In this document: positions 36,680-48,834 of the stretch, piece by piece | Position numbering within the stretch: position 1 is the stretch's first letter | Layout: the number at the start of each line of letters is the position of its first letter | Source: Boswellia sacra | Taxonomy: Eukaryota > Streptophyta > Magnoliopsida > Sapindales > Burseraceae | Length of the DNA stretch: 64,000 nucleotides | Direction: 5' to 3' | NCBI GenBank assembly: GCA_013180625.2 | Contig: SNVD02011157.1 | Span: forward strand, 1-64,000 | Notes under the pieces: generated by a model | What the model was told of the DNA's origin: nothing | The model's database searches: none | The model's input: only the letters and a program-made list of their open reading frames with translations | Translations under genes and position numbers: made by a program

Positions 36680-37077
36680 TCAGCACACTTCTCTCTCTTT
36701 TTTTTTGTAAAATGTGTTTTTATGCTTAGTGGCTTTTGTCTCTGTTTGGTATTTGATTTATCGAACTAGGTGAAGACAAAAGCAGCTTTCGGTATGTGCT
36801 TTTAAAGAAAGTGCTTTTAACTACTTTGCTAAATGCTCTTTATTCGAAAGCTTTATGCTTTTATGCTTTTATTGCAGAAATGAAGTTTGCATGGCGTACT
36901 TGTTTCAACTCTAATGGGAAAAGTGTGTTCTTATAATTTGGAACATAATTGTTCCTTTTATTGTTTTAACTGAATTTGCCTGCTCTTAGTGTAACTGGAG
37001 GAGTTTGCATTCACTTGAATAGATGTAACTATCGTAATCTATTCAACTTTGATCATCTCCTTTTTCACCAATTAAAC

Positions 37078-38645
37078 TTCCCACCTTTGATCTCCCACGA
37101 CAAATCTGTTGCAAAGTTGTGGACGTCCAACTGCTTGTAAGTGCTCCCTTTTCTCCTTCAAGATTGGATTTTTTGTGCATTTTCTCATGATACACTTCAC
37201 CACAAGCTCATAGAATTTCCCACTCTTTTGTTATTTTAAATTTGGATTGCTTTATAATGATTTCTTGAAACAGGCTAACAAGGAGAATGATAAGGTTTAT
37301 ACACAGGTTGCTTTGCTTCCTCAAGCAGAGGTACCATGCTTGATGCTTCTCATCTTCGTTATAAGCTAGTTCTAATTGAATTGGCTCATGCAAAATAATG
37401 TCTTTTATCTTTTAGATTTAAATTTTTGAAAATTTTGATCATTGAGCAAGTAATATTTATCTTTTATGATTTCTTGGAATCTTAGTATTTTGAGTATGAA
37501 CTTATGTTGCTAGATATTTATCTCTTAGTGTAAAATTTTGGGTGTTTATAGTTTGTAGGACTGAACTTTGAGGGCAAAGAGCTTGGAGAGCTTGGTGTGG
37601 ATGAGGAGAGGGATGGAGGAGCACTTACAAAATCAACCCCTCATATGTTCTGCAAAACACTTACAGCTTTTGATACCAGCACTCATGGAGGGTTCTCTGT
37701 TCCTCATAGAGCTGCTGAAGATTGTTTCCCTCCTCTTGTAAAATGTTATGCTTTTATGTTGTTTGATGTTCTTTGCCAGATTGGTTAATTTTGTTTGAGA
37801 CTTTCTTGTGGAAATGATGGTATTTCCTCTGTATCAGGACTATAAACAACAGAGGCCCTCTCAAGAGCTTGTTGCCAAGGACCTGCATGGGTGGAATAGA
37901 GATTTCGACATATATATAGAGGTAATGTTGTTAGCATTCAAAGATTTGGTTAAATTGCTGGACAACTTTGTCAAATTCGATGTTTGTACCTTTTAGGTCA
38001 TCCAAGGCGGCATCTGTTTACTACAGGATGGAGTATCTTTGTGAGCCAAAAAAATCTTATTTCAGGGGATGCAGTACTATTTTTTAGGTATAAAAAATAG
38101 TTAAGATTCTAGCAATGCAAATTGCATTTGTAATGGTCTCATTTTGTTTGTATAAGGAGTTGAAAGCATAGCTACGTCTCCTAAAAGGGCAATGAACCAA
38201 AAGGTGAAAAGAATTATTACAAGGAAACATCATTATTGTACAAGTATGATGGAATTGGATGAAAAACTTCAAACCTTTGCAAGATCCCACAATTTTTGAC
38301 GTTTTATAGAATGGACAAATTTCAATTATATCCATGTAAAAGATTAAGGCAATACTAAATTCCAATTTTGTGCACACAGAATTCGATATATTCGATTTGC
38401 ATGCTCTAAGTATATCTGGTGTCTCCATCATCTAGCGATTTTAACCTATCCAATTCTTTTTTTTTCAATCGTCTTTGTAGGGGCAAAGATGGAGAGTTGA
38501 GGTTCGGTATTAGAAGAGCTGTTCGACCTAGAAATGGTCTTCCTGATTCAGTTCTTGCAAAGCAGAATGCTTATCCCAATGTTCTTTCTGTTGTAGCCAA
38601 TGCGATATCAACCAAGAGCATATTTCATGTTTTCTACAGTCCAAG
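37078..38645 (+). pseudogene. ARF4-like auxin response factor fragment (B3 domain region)
   Basis: Six exon blocks in the usual ARF order with introns kept: 37078-37136 (LPTFDLPRQICCKVVDVQL), 37274-37330 (ANKENDKVYTQVALLPQAE), about 37559-37738 ([45 protein letters not shown]), 37839-37921 (DYKQQRPSQELVAKDLHG), 37997-38087 ([20 protein letters not shown]) and 38481-38645 (GKDGELRFGIRRAVRPRNGL, ending YSPR then GTAA). The DNA-binding B3 domain is mostly covered. The IRRAVRPRNGLPDS form points to ARF4 rather than ARF3/ETT. Two bases are lost after KDLHG, which breaks WRFRHIYRG. The activation/repression middle region and the PB1 domain are absent. Confidence 0.88.
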
Positions 38646-40710
38646 GTAATTGTCAATTTATCTTTTTAAACTGAGGAAAGGAACTGACAAGTGATGCCTT
38701 TGCTCTGTTGGTCCCATTGTGTTCTTAATGTTTCTTCTGATTATACCATGTATAGCTTGTAACTTTGAAGAGGCCTTCAGTAGTTAATGGGATTAATAGC
38801 ATATTGATGATTTAATTCACCCCTGAAATTTGATTTATATTTGAAAAATCAAATATAATGTTTCCCACTTTGGCGAACTGAATTAAATTTGATACATACA
38901 TGGAACTCTTGTACAAGCACGCAAACATGGGTTCTTGAATAAGTTATTGTTTTAAACAGTTGCCTTAGTGGAAGTGTTATGATTATGTGAGAGAGTATGC
39001 AACTACTTGACATATGATTACGCAAGTGTTATGATTATGTGGGAGTGTTATGATTACGCCAACACTTGCCTCCATGGATATGAGAGAGCACTTTATGATT
39101 ATGTGGTTGTTTAAAGCTGTTGTAACTAATCATATTTTTTATTGGACATGTAAAAGAAGAAATACCAGTCTCGGTTCTATGTTATTTAAAGGTTTTTAAC
39201 AGATGAAAATTGGATAGAGAATAAATGGTAAGAATAGTACCAGGAAACAGTAAAGTTTCTCATTGCCTTCTCTGCAAATGAGTTGGGACCTGCTTGATGT
39301 TGTAAAAGCTGTTAATTCTTCCCTCTTGACCCAAGAACAATTTCTTCCTCCCTTTTAATTTGGTTGCCTTTCTTGAATGATTACGATGTCTATTACTTTT
39401 GAAATTTCTGATTTTCTTAATTCCTTGGACTCTCATTTGTCCTGTACTTCTTTATTGATGCTCTCTTCCATTTCATCCTATTTCTATATTTCGGACTTTG
39501 GTTTTTCATTTTTATTAATTTGTAGAAAATATTGAGCTTAATTGCAAGAGTATGCAACTACTTGACATAACATAAAATGAGTAATGCTACATAGCTTGTA
39601 AACTTATTGTAAAATTACATACATTTTTCTAATCTAATCATGTCACTTCAATTTATATGAATGATTTTATACAAAAGAATTCATAAATAAAATATTATTG
39701 TATTAGTAATTTATATATAAAAATTATAAACTTGCATATATCTGAAAATAGTGTATTCTTTGCTTTATTTTACGAGGAAAACTTGTCAACACAATTCTAA
39801 TTTTCTTTTTTACTAAACAATAAAGATTTGAAAGTCAACAGATGCCAGCGAGCTAGCCTTTACCTCATCATTAATTCTCAAGTTGTTTTTTTTTTTACCT
39901 TGCTTGGAGTACAATAATATATGTCATGGATGGCATTAATTAATTTAGTCGAGCTAGGATAGGATAGATGTCATAATAATATACGTTCTAATTGGAGTTA
40001 ATTATTGAGATTATTTAATCATATTTTTATTTATCAAATTTTGTCATTTAAAGTACAATTCATGGCTACTTTTTGTTTGATCATGAATTAATCTATTTTT
40101 ATCTTAACCGTGAATATTTGATCATGATTGCTACTTTGAATTTAATTCCAAACGATAGTTAATTTTTGTTCCTAACTTACTCTAGTTTGTATCCAATGGT
40201 ATAAAGAGGAAGCACATGCAAGAGGCTTCTTTTTTAAGCCATTGGGAAAGTCAAATATGGTAAGACAACAGTCATATTTATTATTACGACATCATTCTTT
40301 GTCAATTAATGAGTGATTGCATTTATATTATTTGCATATTTACATTGTTATTTATGTTTTTCTCCTAATTGTAAGATATCTCTCTTTGTAAATTGGCTTT
40401 TTTAAAAAAAAAAAAATTTGCTTGACTTATCAATTTGGTTTTGTGCATTTTTTAATCTATCCTCCCAATTTCAGATTTTATTGATTGATTTAAAGCTATG
40501 CTTAGACTAGACTCTAAAATTCAATTTTTACTTTTAATGTGAGAAGATATTTTCTTCTTCTTCTTCTTTTCTTTTTACTTTGCATTGAATTAGTTTTATA
40601 ATTTTTTTCGACCCATTTATTCTCCCTCTCTCTCTCTTAATTTATTTTTAATGTTGTCTTAGCAGTAAGACGATGAGGAGATGCTGGTGCTGCACTCATA
40701 TTAGACTGTA
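38646..40710 (+). other. CACTA interior between the ARF4-like and sugar-transporter fragments
   Basis: AT-rich with no exon recognised. It probably consists of intron or junk DNA carried with the captured pieces. Confidence 0.45.
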
Positions 40711-41530
40711 TATATAGCAGAAATAACACTGAAAACCCTTCGTGGAGTATTTGGAACTGCTAATCAGGTAAAAGGATATCAGCTGTTACCAATGAAGGAA
40801 CCTATTGCTTATGTCTAAATGATTTGTGCATACAGTTATTGCTAGCTGTGGGCTTAGTAGTAACATACTTTATTGGATCAGTTGTCAATTCGTGCACCTT
40901 GGCCCTTGTAGGTAACTTGAGTAAATTCTTGTTAATGTATGATTTTGATCGGAGAACAGTTTTTTATAACATGTCCCTTTTGTAATTTTACTTGCAAATA
41001 TATCTGAGGAAGCAACTGAGAACAGAGTAGCATTCAACTTAGACTAAATAGGAAATCATGGATGACATTGAATTTTGTTAACTCTCTCTCTCTTTTTTTC
41101 TTTTGGGCATAGTAGAAATGACTCTTGTACCTTCTATAGGATTACACTAAAAAACTTCAAAAGCTCCCAGAAGGCAGAATCCTGGACTTGTTTCAGCAAA
41201 TATATGCATATTCACTCATTTTTAGCCTTCTGAATAAATCCTATTTGTTTATGTGGCTATGTCACGACTTATCTGAACCTCTTTTGGATGATCTGCAATT
41301 GCAGGTTGGAGTTGGATTGATGTTACTGCAACAATTTAGAGGCGCTAATGGAATTGTATTTTACGCAAGTTCAATATTTGAATCTACTGGTATAAAATGG
41401 TTTTTGCTATATTACTATTGACAATATGAAAAATGTAATAAGAAAAGTTGAACAATAATAGTTAAAATTTTCCGTTATTATGGCAGGTTTTTCAGCTAAG
41501 ATTGGGAGTATATCAATGGCTATTATTCAG
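40711..41530 (+). pseudogene. ERD6-like sugar transporter fragment
   Basis: Parent: a 12-helix major-facilitator sugar carrier, mostly tonoplast. Exon blocks: 40711-40767 (YIAEITLKTLRGVFGTANQ|GTAAA), about 40838-40911 (LLLAVGLVVTYFIGSVVN), about 41138-41195 ([18 protein letters not shown]), 41305-41391 ([20 protein letters not shown]) and 41488-41530 (FSAKIGSISMAIIQ|GTTA). YIAEI and the QQFRGANGI region (family: QQFGGVNGI) are signature parts of the MFS sugar family. These cover the middle of the protein, about helices 4-7. The first and last helices are absent. A captured piece, not functional. Confidence 0.82.
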
Positions 41531-42669
41531 GTTATTCACTCATTTTTGTGATACCCCACTGCACTGCCACACAGTGCCATGTTTCTCACATGCATGCAAA
41601 GCTTTTCCTTACAAGACAGGACAAATAAATAGACGGGACAGAAGACACATTTACTTGAACAGATTTTCTTTTGCTTTTTTATTTTTATCTCATCTTTACG
41701 TGTCTGAGCATCTGCCCTTTTATTCGAAAATATTTATTTTATATTTCTTTCTGGAAAAGATAAGCCAGGGTGCTTTTCAGAAACATTTATTTATTCTAAA
41801 AAGATGTTTTCAATAGATCTTTTACAGCTTTATACGACAAGATTTTAGTGGCTTACCGTGTTAGTAATTAGTCAATAATTTTGTTGATCTTTGGAAACAG
41901 CTGGATTGGATTCCTTTAGAATAAAAACCACTAAAATTAGGAAGGCAATGTCAATGAAGCCTAGAAGAATGGGAATCCTTATGGCTCATGCGTAGAACAA
42001 AAAAAAAATAGAAGTCTTGTTCATGTTAGAATCAATCAAAAGCATTAACGAACATATTTAGTTTGTCTGTTTATACTATTAACATATGCTTTTAAAGTAC
42101 ATGTGAAAGAGTTGTTTGTTTCTACATATATATAAAGTCTAAATTTGATTGATTTTTTTGTCATTATATATTTTCGAGTTGTTTATCGTTAAGTCTGAAA
42201 TTTGTTTCTCAATAATATTATCCAAATAGGAAAAGCTAACAACTTTTATTGTTTTACTTTAATAAAAAAAAGTCTAAATGGTGTTCTTTTTTAAGTTTAT
42301 TTTTCAAAAAACTCATTTCAGATTTTAAACTATTAAGACATAATTGGATTTCATATGAGAAACAAATGTCAATTAATTATTAGAAAAAAAGGCATTATTT
42401 TACTTGTTTCAATAAAATTAAAAATAATTGAATTAGTCAACATTTTGTAATTATGCAATTTACATATATAATTTTTGAAATTACGTAATATTACATATAC
42501 AATTTATCTGTACGATCAACTTTAAATAACCTAAGCTCGTAAAGTACAACAAGAAGGAATAAAAATTAATAATAAATTAAGAAAGTTAAAATACATGAAA
42601 TAATAATTATTCATGTATTTATATAAAGGTCCAACCTGATCCATCTAGGTCAAGAAGAGCTTTACGCTA
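41531..42669 (+). other. CACTA interior between the transporter and RPT6 fragments
   Basis: No exon recognised. A 104-residue frame at 41502-41816 overlaps the last transporter exon and is taken as chance. Confidence 0.4.
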
Positions 42670-44140
42670 GCTCCATCAATCATTTTTATGGATGAAATAG
42701 ATAACATTAAATCTGCACGTACGGAATCTGCAAGTGGCAATGGTGACAGTGAAGTGCAGCGGACAATGTTAGAGCTTCAATCAGCTTGATGGATTTGAAG
42801 CATCAAACAAGATCAAGGTACTGTTATAACTTCAATGAGAGTGTGTAGTAAACTACGGTGAGATATTAGCAGAATATCTGTTATACTTGTCTTTATTGAC
42901 ATCTAATTTTCTTTAGCATCAACAGGTCTTGATGGCCACAAATCGGATTAATATCTTGGATCAAGCTCTCCTTATGCCAGGACGTATTGACAGGAAGATT
43001 GAATTCCCAAATCCTAATGAGGAGGTACAAAACACTATCACTGTGATGGGTACTACATCGAAAAAAATCTTGCTCTTACATATCATATTTCTCGACATTG
43101 CGTAAACCATTTTTTTTAATTCTCAAAACTTAAATCAAGTGATGTGTGTATTTTTGATTGAATATTTCTATATGAATGGTGAAGAAAAAGAAATTCTGGT
43201 GTGTACTTCCATGAGAACCTTTTTTGTGCATTCTTGTCAAAAATACATCTGTCGACGAACTTGATGGATATATTTACTGGTGAGAAGATGTATTTTTTTA
43301 CTGTTTTGGCAATATGGTGATTGATGAAGTAGAGAATTTAAGAGACTCTGATTTTGCAAAGGTCAAAAAGATTGAGAAAGAGCACACCACTAATAATGTA
43401 TTGCTTGGAAGTTAAGAGACTAATATCCTTTAGAAATTTAATTGCACGGATTAGATCTTATACATATGCCAGAAAAATATTTAAAGGAGAAATAAGATGA
43501 GTTTTTCATTACTTTAATCTCTTACAATCCATATGAGATGACTGTGAGAAGGAATCCTAGTTTAGAACTTAAAATTTCAGTCTATTCATAGTTTTCCTTC
43601 TGTCGTTTCAGATGTAGCTGGTTTCATATTTTCGATATTCTTTTTAAGTTCTAATTAGGCACTACATTTAAATTCCCATAACTGGATATGTTTCCTAGTC
43701 ATTTATTCACTATATGAAGACCTAGAGCTGTTATCACACATTATGTTCTTGAAATATGATTCCAAGTTTCGAATGAATATCTGCACAATCTTTAACATGA
43801 TATTTTTAACATTTGAGATATGATAGTTTGTGCATATTTGTCATGTATGATGGCTTTATATGAAATCATCATTATCCTTGCAATTGATAATTGTCCTTCA
43901 GAGATGTTTCCTAAGCTGTTATCTGATCTGTGTTGTTGATGTCATGCGTATCCTGATATATGTTGTTTTCTTTGTGTCTATTATGCTGATGTCATTCATA
44001 TACTTACACATGTATTCCAATATATGCAGTCCTGTTTTGATATCCTGAAAATACATTCAAGAAGAATGAATTTAATACGTGGGATTGATTTGAACAAGAT
44101 TGCTGAGAAGATGAATGGTGCCTCTGGTGCAGAGCTGAAG
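42670..44140 (+). pseudogene. 26S proteasome ATPase RPT6-like fragment
   Basis: Parent: AAA-ATPase subunit 8 of the 19S proteasome cap. Block 1 (42670-42818) has [11 protein letters not shown] (Walker B, DE intact) and [15 protein letters not shown] in altered form; a one-base change then breaks [14 protein letters not shown]. Block 2 (about 42927-43024) reads [20 protein letters not shown] then [17 protein letters not shown], including the arginine-finger region. Block 3 (about 44029-44140) reads [20 protein letters not shown] then [18 protein letters not shown]. The Walker A exon and the C-terminal tail are absent. Introns are kept. Confidence 0.88.
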
Positions 44141-44799
44141 GTATGATCTGGTACTTTAGTGCCATTTCATTTGTCTTTTCCTACTTGTAGTTATCTCTTT
44201 GAAAAATTTCAACTTGACTCTGGTGAGCCATTGTTTGCTCATGTCGAGCTCATAAAAGCAAAGAAGATTCATATATTTCCTGCAACTTATTCACCTAAAC
44301 TATTGTAAGACACAGGCCTATCTTTATGTTGGAATATGTCTAACTAGTAATCAATGTGTTGAAATGCAAATGCCAAAACGAATATACAAGTAGCAGACAT
44401 TCTATTTTGGTTCTTACAAGTTTATACAATTTCATTGCTCATTAGGATGATTATATCTTATATCTTGACCCTTGTAACTGACTTTATGTGCACAGGATTA
44501 ATTGGCAGGAACCATGCATTATATTTTCTCCTCACTGGAGTCTGCGGCTTGGTCTTGTCAAAACTCTTTACTTGTTCTAGAGGTGGTGCTAATTTGTTCC
44601 CCGTGGCTTTTTTTTCTCCCTGAGTTATTGTCTACATAATATATTTTGGAGGTTGAATTACTGATCTTGGTCTTTTATTGTTAAGTACGGACCTGTTCTG
44701 TTTGACAGAGTGTGAGGTAGATCCTCAAGTTAGGGTGTTTTACAGTTGCTGTTTTTGTGGGGGAACCTCTCACTTGTGGTGGTCCGTATAAAATTTTTT

Positions 44800-45290
44800 G
44801 AAAATTCAGTGTCGGCTAAAAACCGACACATATATGTTCACCACAAAACGGAATATGTGTCACTTAGTGAACGAAATATGTGTCGGCCATCGAATGACAC
44901 GTATAAAATTTTTTAAATTTTAGTGTCGGCCAATAACCGACACATATATAACAGAAGATGTGTCACTTAGTGAAGATTTATGTGCCGTTCAGTGTATGAC
45001 ACATATGATTCAGGAGTCATATGTGTCGGTCATTTTTTGACACGCCAGTGTCGTTTTTTGACCGACACAAAATATGTGTCATTCAAAAACTGACACATAT
45101 TTTATAAAATTCATTACTAAGTGATACATAATTGTTAATACATGTCTGTTTTTTAACGACACATATTTTTGTGTCGGTTTGACCAAATGACACGTATAGA
45201 ATACGTGTCACGGCCATACGTGTCGTGCAAAAACCGACATGTATTTTGATATGTGTCAGTTTTCGGCCGACACAAAAACCCTTTTTTATT
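44800..45290 (+). repeat. Right subterminal repeats of the Pack-CACTA
   Basis: Many copies of GTGTCGG, CCGACACA and ATATGTGTC in both directions, several as near-palindromes such as GTGTCGTTTTTTGACCGACA. In En/Spm such subterminal repeats bind the transposon-encoded TNPA protein; that role here is inferred. Confidence 0.75.
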
Positions 45291-45296
45291 GTAGTG

Positions 45297-45831
45297 AATG
45301 TTCTTTTTTAGTAATCCGTATTGAAGATAAAAGGTTTAAAACAAATATTTACATTATAAGTTACAATATTTATTTTGAGATTAAGTTCATACGTTATAAG
45401 TATAATAAAAATATGAACGTTACGACACTTATTATTTGTAATGTTCATGCTTTTATTAAGAATTTACGGCTTGGGAGTTACAAGAATTAATTTGTAAGTT
45501 ACCTAAGTTACGATATTACTATATAAAGGAGTCTCAAATATAAACATGAAATATTTTGAGTATTTGATGATTTTGAGCAACCGTGACATATGAAGACAGG
45601 TTATTTTCTTCCAGTGATCGTGCTCATCGAGAAGATAGGCTGTGAGCACTGGGTTGTATCCTGGAGCCCTTGAGTACCAATATGACCCACACGAGGGGAT
45701 GACTCTTTGGCTTTAGGACAATGCCTTCGACATGCCTCCCAAATGCTCAGGCCACTTATTTCTTACTCTATCTCTTTATTTATTCTATTTATTTAATATA
45801 TTAATCTAATTCATATTTTATTATTTCTTTA
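45297..45831 (+). repeat. 5' LTR of the LARD-like element, part right of the CACTA
   Basis: From GATAAAAGGTTTAAAACAAA (about 45323) to CATATTTTATTATTTCTT it matches 48327-48834 closely. The first bases lie at 35829-35846, left of the CACTA insertion. The true LTR end is unclear and may extend to about 45888 (TTTCAACA). Confidence 0.65.
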
Positions 45832-48303
45832 ATATCTTGTTGTTTGATTATATTATTTAAATTTATTATAAATATTTTCAACAATCTAAAGCCAAAGAAT
45901 GTCTTATATATTTTATTGTTTACCTTAATTTATCGTTGGGTGGTATATAACGTGAATAGTTTGTAGAGTATATTGACGGCTTATGTTGTTTTGTTTATCC
46001 AATGATATTTTTATGTAGATAAGTTATTTTTAGAGGTCTATAAGATTGGGTTATGATGATATATTTTGAATGATTCCACTACTTGTATGATTTAACTATG
46101 ATATGATTAGTGGATTGATATTTATTTCTTTATATTGTGAATATATATATTTGTGTGAATTTTTGGGTGATCTAAAGTATAACATTGATTAAGTCATTGT
46201 CCTTGCATGAGTTACAAATGTTTGAATGTATAAACAATAGAAATGTAAGCTTGTATAAGTTGTGAAAGTGTGTTGCCAATTGTCTATTTGTTTTTTCATG
46301 TCACATTAAAATATGCATATTATCATTATGCTTTGACATGTAGATTTCAACTTAGCTATCTTTGTGTGCGTAGCTTTCAAATTGTGTTGACAACAAAAAA
46401 GTTTATTCAGAGTTCTTGGTTCAACTTAGTATCGAGATTGGATATCTTATCAATCTCAAGACAATATGGAGGTAATAGATATATATTTTTTATTTGAGGT
46501 AATACAAAATTATTTATGATAGCATGACTATTTATTTACAATCAAAAAATATTTTTGTGATATATTAAATCTTTGTTTATTTGTCGTTATACATATGTTG
46601 TGGTGTTAGATTATTTGTGCATGATGCTTTGAGTTACAAAGAATATAGATGAGTTAAATGTAGTGGTTTTATAATCAAAACCTTTTATGAGTTTTTATTA
46701 TAGTTTAATAAGTATTTTAGTTATAAAAATATTTATTACTGATATTTATTGCATATTATTTATGATTTAATTAATTTTATATGTTACTAATTAAGTATGT
46801 TATTATTTTGAAATAAGACAATCTTTGATCTTGGTTGCATATTACTATAAATTGATTTAGAATTCAATTTATGAGTTGCATGCATAAAATTTTTATTACA
46901 CAATAAAGCATGTGTTTTCAATATATTTAATTAGAAACTCATATGTATGATGGTATGCTATTAATTCATAGTTTCTTGTGGCTATCATGTATATTAGATG
47001 ATAGCATCTAAATAATTGATTACTAGAGTATGTATTGAATGAAATAATAGCATAAATGCTAATGATTATTATTAAATACATATTTGAGTTATATATTATA
47101 TTTACGATTTTAGCAATAAATATCTTATTAATGTGAGGATTGAAAAAATATTTTTTAATGTGGGGGTTTCTAGTTTTTGAGCAATTTTATATTTTAGTTC
47201 TTAATTTTGTACAATTAAGATGACAATGTTTTAAATACAGTTATTATTTTGATGAGTTTTAAAAATTTAACAAATTAGTACAATAATATTTTATGGAGTT
47301 ATTACTACTGTATTTAAAATGTTACTTAATGTGGGGGTTTTCTTTATTTGATGATTGTTAATGTTTTTATGATATTTGGAGAAAAAAATGATATCATAAG
47401 TTATTAAATGATTATTAATTTGGTGTATGAGTTTGAAAATATTATTATTTATGAGGTGATTAAGTGCTCCTTCAATTTTCTTTATTGTGCCTTTGATATT
47501 CTTATGCTTTCGAATATTATTTTATGAAATATTTAATATTATTTAAGAGAGCTAGTGGAAGCAATCATCAAAATAATGGGAACAAGTTCTTGAAGATAAA
47601 ATCAATGAGATTTTGTGCAATTATAAAGATTTTTAGCATGCTAATTAATTAATTAAATTGTCGAGGGGGATGTGCTTAAGCCCAAAGGGAGTCACCTAGG
47701 GAAGTAACCCAACCTCTGTGATTGGAGATCCCATGAAGGAAGTTCAATGGGTAGGAACAATCCAGACTGCGTGACTTGTTAAGCACAACTATTTTGACAT
47801 ATCTTAGAGGAGATATGATCCTGCTCATCCCTATGGCAAAGTGTTTGTTATATGTGATGTTAGGAAGGATATTTATCCTGAATGAGTCCAAAGGCTAAAT
47901 ACACTTGCGAGGTATAGGTCACATATACCTTTTGAGGAATCACCTAAGTGAGAGCGTCGTGAGGGCCGCGACCGTGAGAATTGGGCTATTCTCTAAAGCT
48001 CTCATGAGAATCAAGATTAAGCGCATGGCCATTAATAGCGCTAACCCGCCAAAACTATGTCTTCGTCAATATTATGTGTGTGATAGTTTGAAGTTTGGTC
48101 AAGAAATCAAGTTCAAGACTTTGTTCACTCAGGTTTCTCAAATCGATACTATTAACACTAAGTGTAGGTTCAAACCCGAAAGGTACCTATACCCATTGCA
48201 TAATAGAAGGTCGCTCTTTATATATAATTTTTATTCTATGAGTATTTTTATCTTGATATTTTATTTTATAAAGCTTTAAAGTTTTAAACCTTTTGTGGGG
48301 GAC
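45832..48303 (+). other. Internal region of the LARD-like element
   Basis: No gag or pol motif. AT-rich to about 47650, then a GC-richer block at about 47660-48200 (GCCCAAAGGGAGTCACCTAG, GTGAGGGCCGCGACCGTGAG) with many stops in all frames. It ends in TTTTGTGGGGGAC before the 3' LTR. The block could be a packaging or structural RNA region; that is inference only. Confidence 0.55.
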
Positions 48304-48834
48304 TGTTGGAGATAAACCTTGGAGATAAAAGGTTTAAAACAAATATTTACATTATAAGTTACAATATTTATTTTGAGGTTAATTTCATATGTTACAAATA
48401 TAATAAAAACATAAACGTTACGATACTTATTATTTGTGACGTTCATGCTTTTATTAAGAACTTATAGCTTGGGAGTTACAAGAATTAATTTGTAAGTTAC
48501 CTAAGTTACGAGATTACTATATAAAGGAGTCTCAAAGGTTCTAACATAAACATGAAATATTTTGAGTATTTGATGATTTTGAGCAACCGCGACACATGAA
48601 GACAGGTTATTTTTTTTCGGTGATCGTGCTCATCGAGAAGATAGGCTGTGAGCACTGGGTTGTATCTTGGAGCCCTTGAGTACCAATATGACGCGCACGA
48701 GGGGAGAACTCTTTAACTTTAGGACAATGCCTTCGACATGCCTCCCAAATGCTCAGGCCACTTATTTCTTACTCTACTCTTTATTTATTCTATTTATTTA
48801 ATATATTAAACTAATTCATATTTTATTATTTCTT
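48304..48834 (+). repeat. 3' LTR of the LARD-like element (truncated)
   Basis: TGTTGGAGATAAACCTTGG onward, matching the 5' copy with a few substitutions and small indels (for example an insertion of GTTCTAACAT-type bases near 48538). The match stops at TTATTTCTT, where Ty3 RT sequence begins. Confidence 0.65.

Larger units (their letters stand above)
35847..45296 (+). mobile_element. Pack-CACTA transposon, 9450 bp, with four host gene fragments
   Basis: The left end reads CACTACAAGAAAATAGGG then TTTTTGTGTC. The right end, read in reverse from 45296, is CACTACAATAAAAAAGGG then TTTTTGTGTCGG. AAT flanks both sides (35844-35846 and 45297-45299), the 3-bp duplication expected for CACTA. Subterminal GTGTCGG/CCGACAC words are dense at 44800-45280 and sparser on the left (TGACACGTATAAAAACC, ATATGTGTCATA). 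No transposase frame was recognised, so it is non-autonomous. Pieces of adenylosuccinate synthetase, an ARF4-like factor, an ERD6-like sugar transporter and RPT6 lie inside, all plus strand and with introns. Introns show capture at DNA level, not from mRNA. Confidence 0.9.
35829..48834 (+). mobile_element. Non-coding (LARD-like) LTR retrotransposon, interrupted by a CACTA element
   Basis: Direct repeats of about 530 bp lie at 45297-45831 and 48304-48834. The downstream copy begins TGTTGGAGATAAACC right after the polypurine tract TTTTGTGGGGGAC. The upstream copy is missing its first bases, but TGTTAGGAGTATAGCAAT stands at 35829-35846 on the other side of the CACTA element. Removing the CACTA and one AAT joins them, so the CACTA probably sits near the start of the 5' LTR. 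The interior has no gag or pol. The 3' LTR seems cut short where the Athila-like remnant starts. Confidence 0.6.

Noticed and set aside
44435..44640. 62-residue ORF after a CACAG acceptor-like site that might be a fifth captured gene
   Set aside because: The peptide has no family I can name and no donor is clear; it does not match the next RPT6 exon.
47676..48279. ORFs of 71 and 124 residues inside the LARD-like element
   Set aside because: No retroelement domain and the surrounding block has stops in all frames; treated as non-coding.
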